Positions 63,967 through 64,000 of a stretch of 64,000 nucleotides of DNA are shown piece by piece. This DNA comes from Arachis hypogaea (taxonomy: Eukaryota > Streptophyta > Magnoliopsida > Fabales > Fabaceae). The notes under the pieces were generated by a model that was not told where the DNA came from, ran no database searches, and was given only the letters and a program-made list of their open reading frames with translations. Made by a program: the position numbers and the translations under genes. Position 1 is the stretch's first letter. The number at the start of each line of letters is the position of its first letter. The stretch lies in NCBI RefSeq assembly GCF_003086295.3, contig NC_092047.1, positions 117,220,449-117,284,448 on the forward strand. Reading direction: 5' to 3'.

Positions 63967-64000
63967 CTATGATTACCTCAAAATGAAATCACTCATCATT

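Overview
This is a plant nuclear window. It has spliced genes with GT-AG introns, AT-rich intergenic DNA, microsatellites, MITEs, a plant-type L1 LINE and an endogenous plant pararetrovirus. The gene set (branched-chain aminotransferases, TBL, DUF21/CBS, LL-diaminopimelate aminotransferase, squalene epoxidase, MUSTANG-type gene) is that of a dicot. A soymovirus-like element and the repeat style suggest a legume, possibly Arachis, but that is inference; no marker proves it.

Left part (1-18.1 kb). A small GRF zinc-finger gene on the minus strand is followed by three tandem plus-strand branched-chain aminotransferase genes (2,965-4,346; 6,614-8,262; 11,758-13,731). All three are intact and lack an obvious transit peptide, and they differ in which shared introns they keep. 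A minus-strand trichome-birefringence-like (TBL/PMR5) gene with six coding exons follows (18,089-15,394).

Mobile block (18.4-39.4 kb). A roughly 7.3-kb decayed pararetrovirus of soymovirus-like layout lies on the minus strand from about 18,361 to 32,012. It carries a tRNA-Met primer site inside an ORF, a movement-protein-like gene, a viroplasmin-like gene, protease/RT/RNase H and a coat protein. Its coat-protein gene is split by a nearly full-length plus-strand LINE (24,425-30,776) whose ORF2 and long ORF1 are open. To the right lie a 1.9-kb palindromic element with a MITE inserted in one arm, a decayed 'putative plant transposon' gene, a 5'-truncated LINE tail and two more MITEs. Several of these show 9-bp target duplications typical of Mutator-like elements.

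Right part (42.5-64 kb). It contains a DUF21/CBS membrane-protein gene (11 exons), broken fragments resembling an FHA-type AAA-ATPase and an alpha/beta hydrolase, and a small two-exon minus gene. Next is a compact Mutator-like element (50,890-52,290) with about 200-bp terminal inverted repeats, a perfect 9-bp target duplication and one intact intronless AP2/ERF gene as its only cargo. After it come plastid-type LL-diaminopimelate aminotransferase (10 exons), a convergent MUSTANG-type domesticated MULE transposase gene, and the 3' seven exons of a squalene epoxidase running off the right edge.

The most notable item is the ERF-carrying Pack-MULE-like element. Next are the pararetrovirus/LINE nest, whose viral promoter points at the TBL gene, and the discordant intron losses among the tandem aminotransferases. 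Functionally the host genes touch amino-acid metabolism (BCAT, lysine synthesis), cell-wall acetylation (TBL), sterol synthesis (SQE) and transcription (ERF), but nothing suggests they form one pathway.
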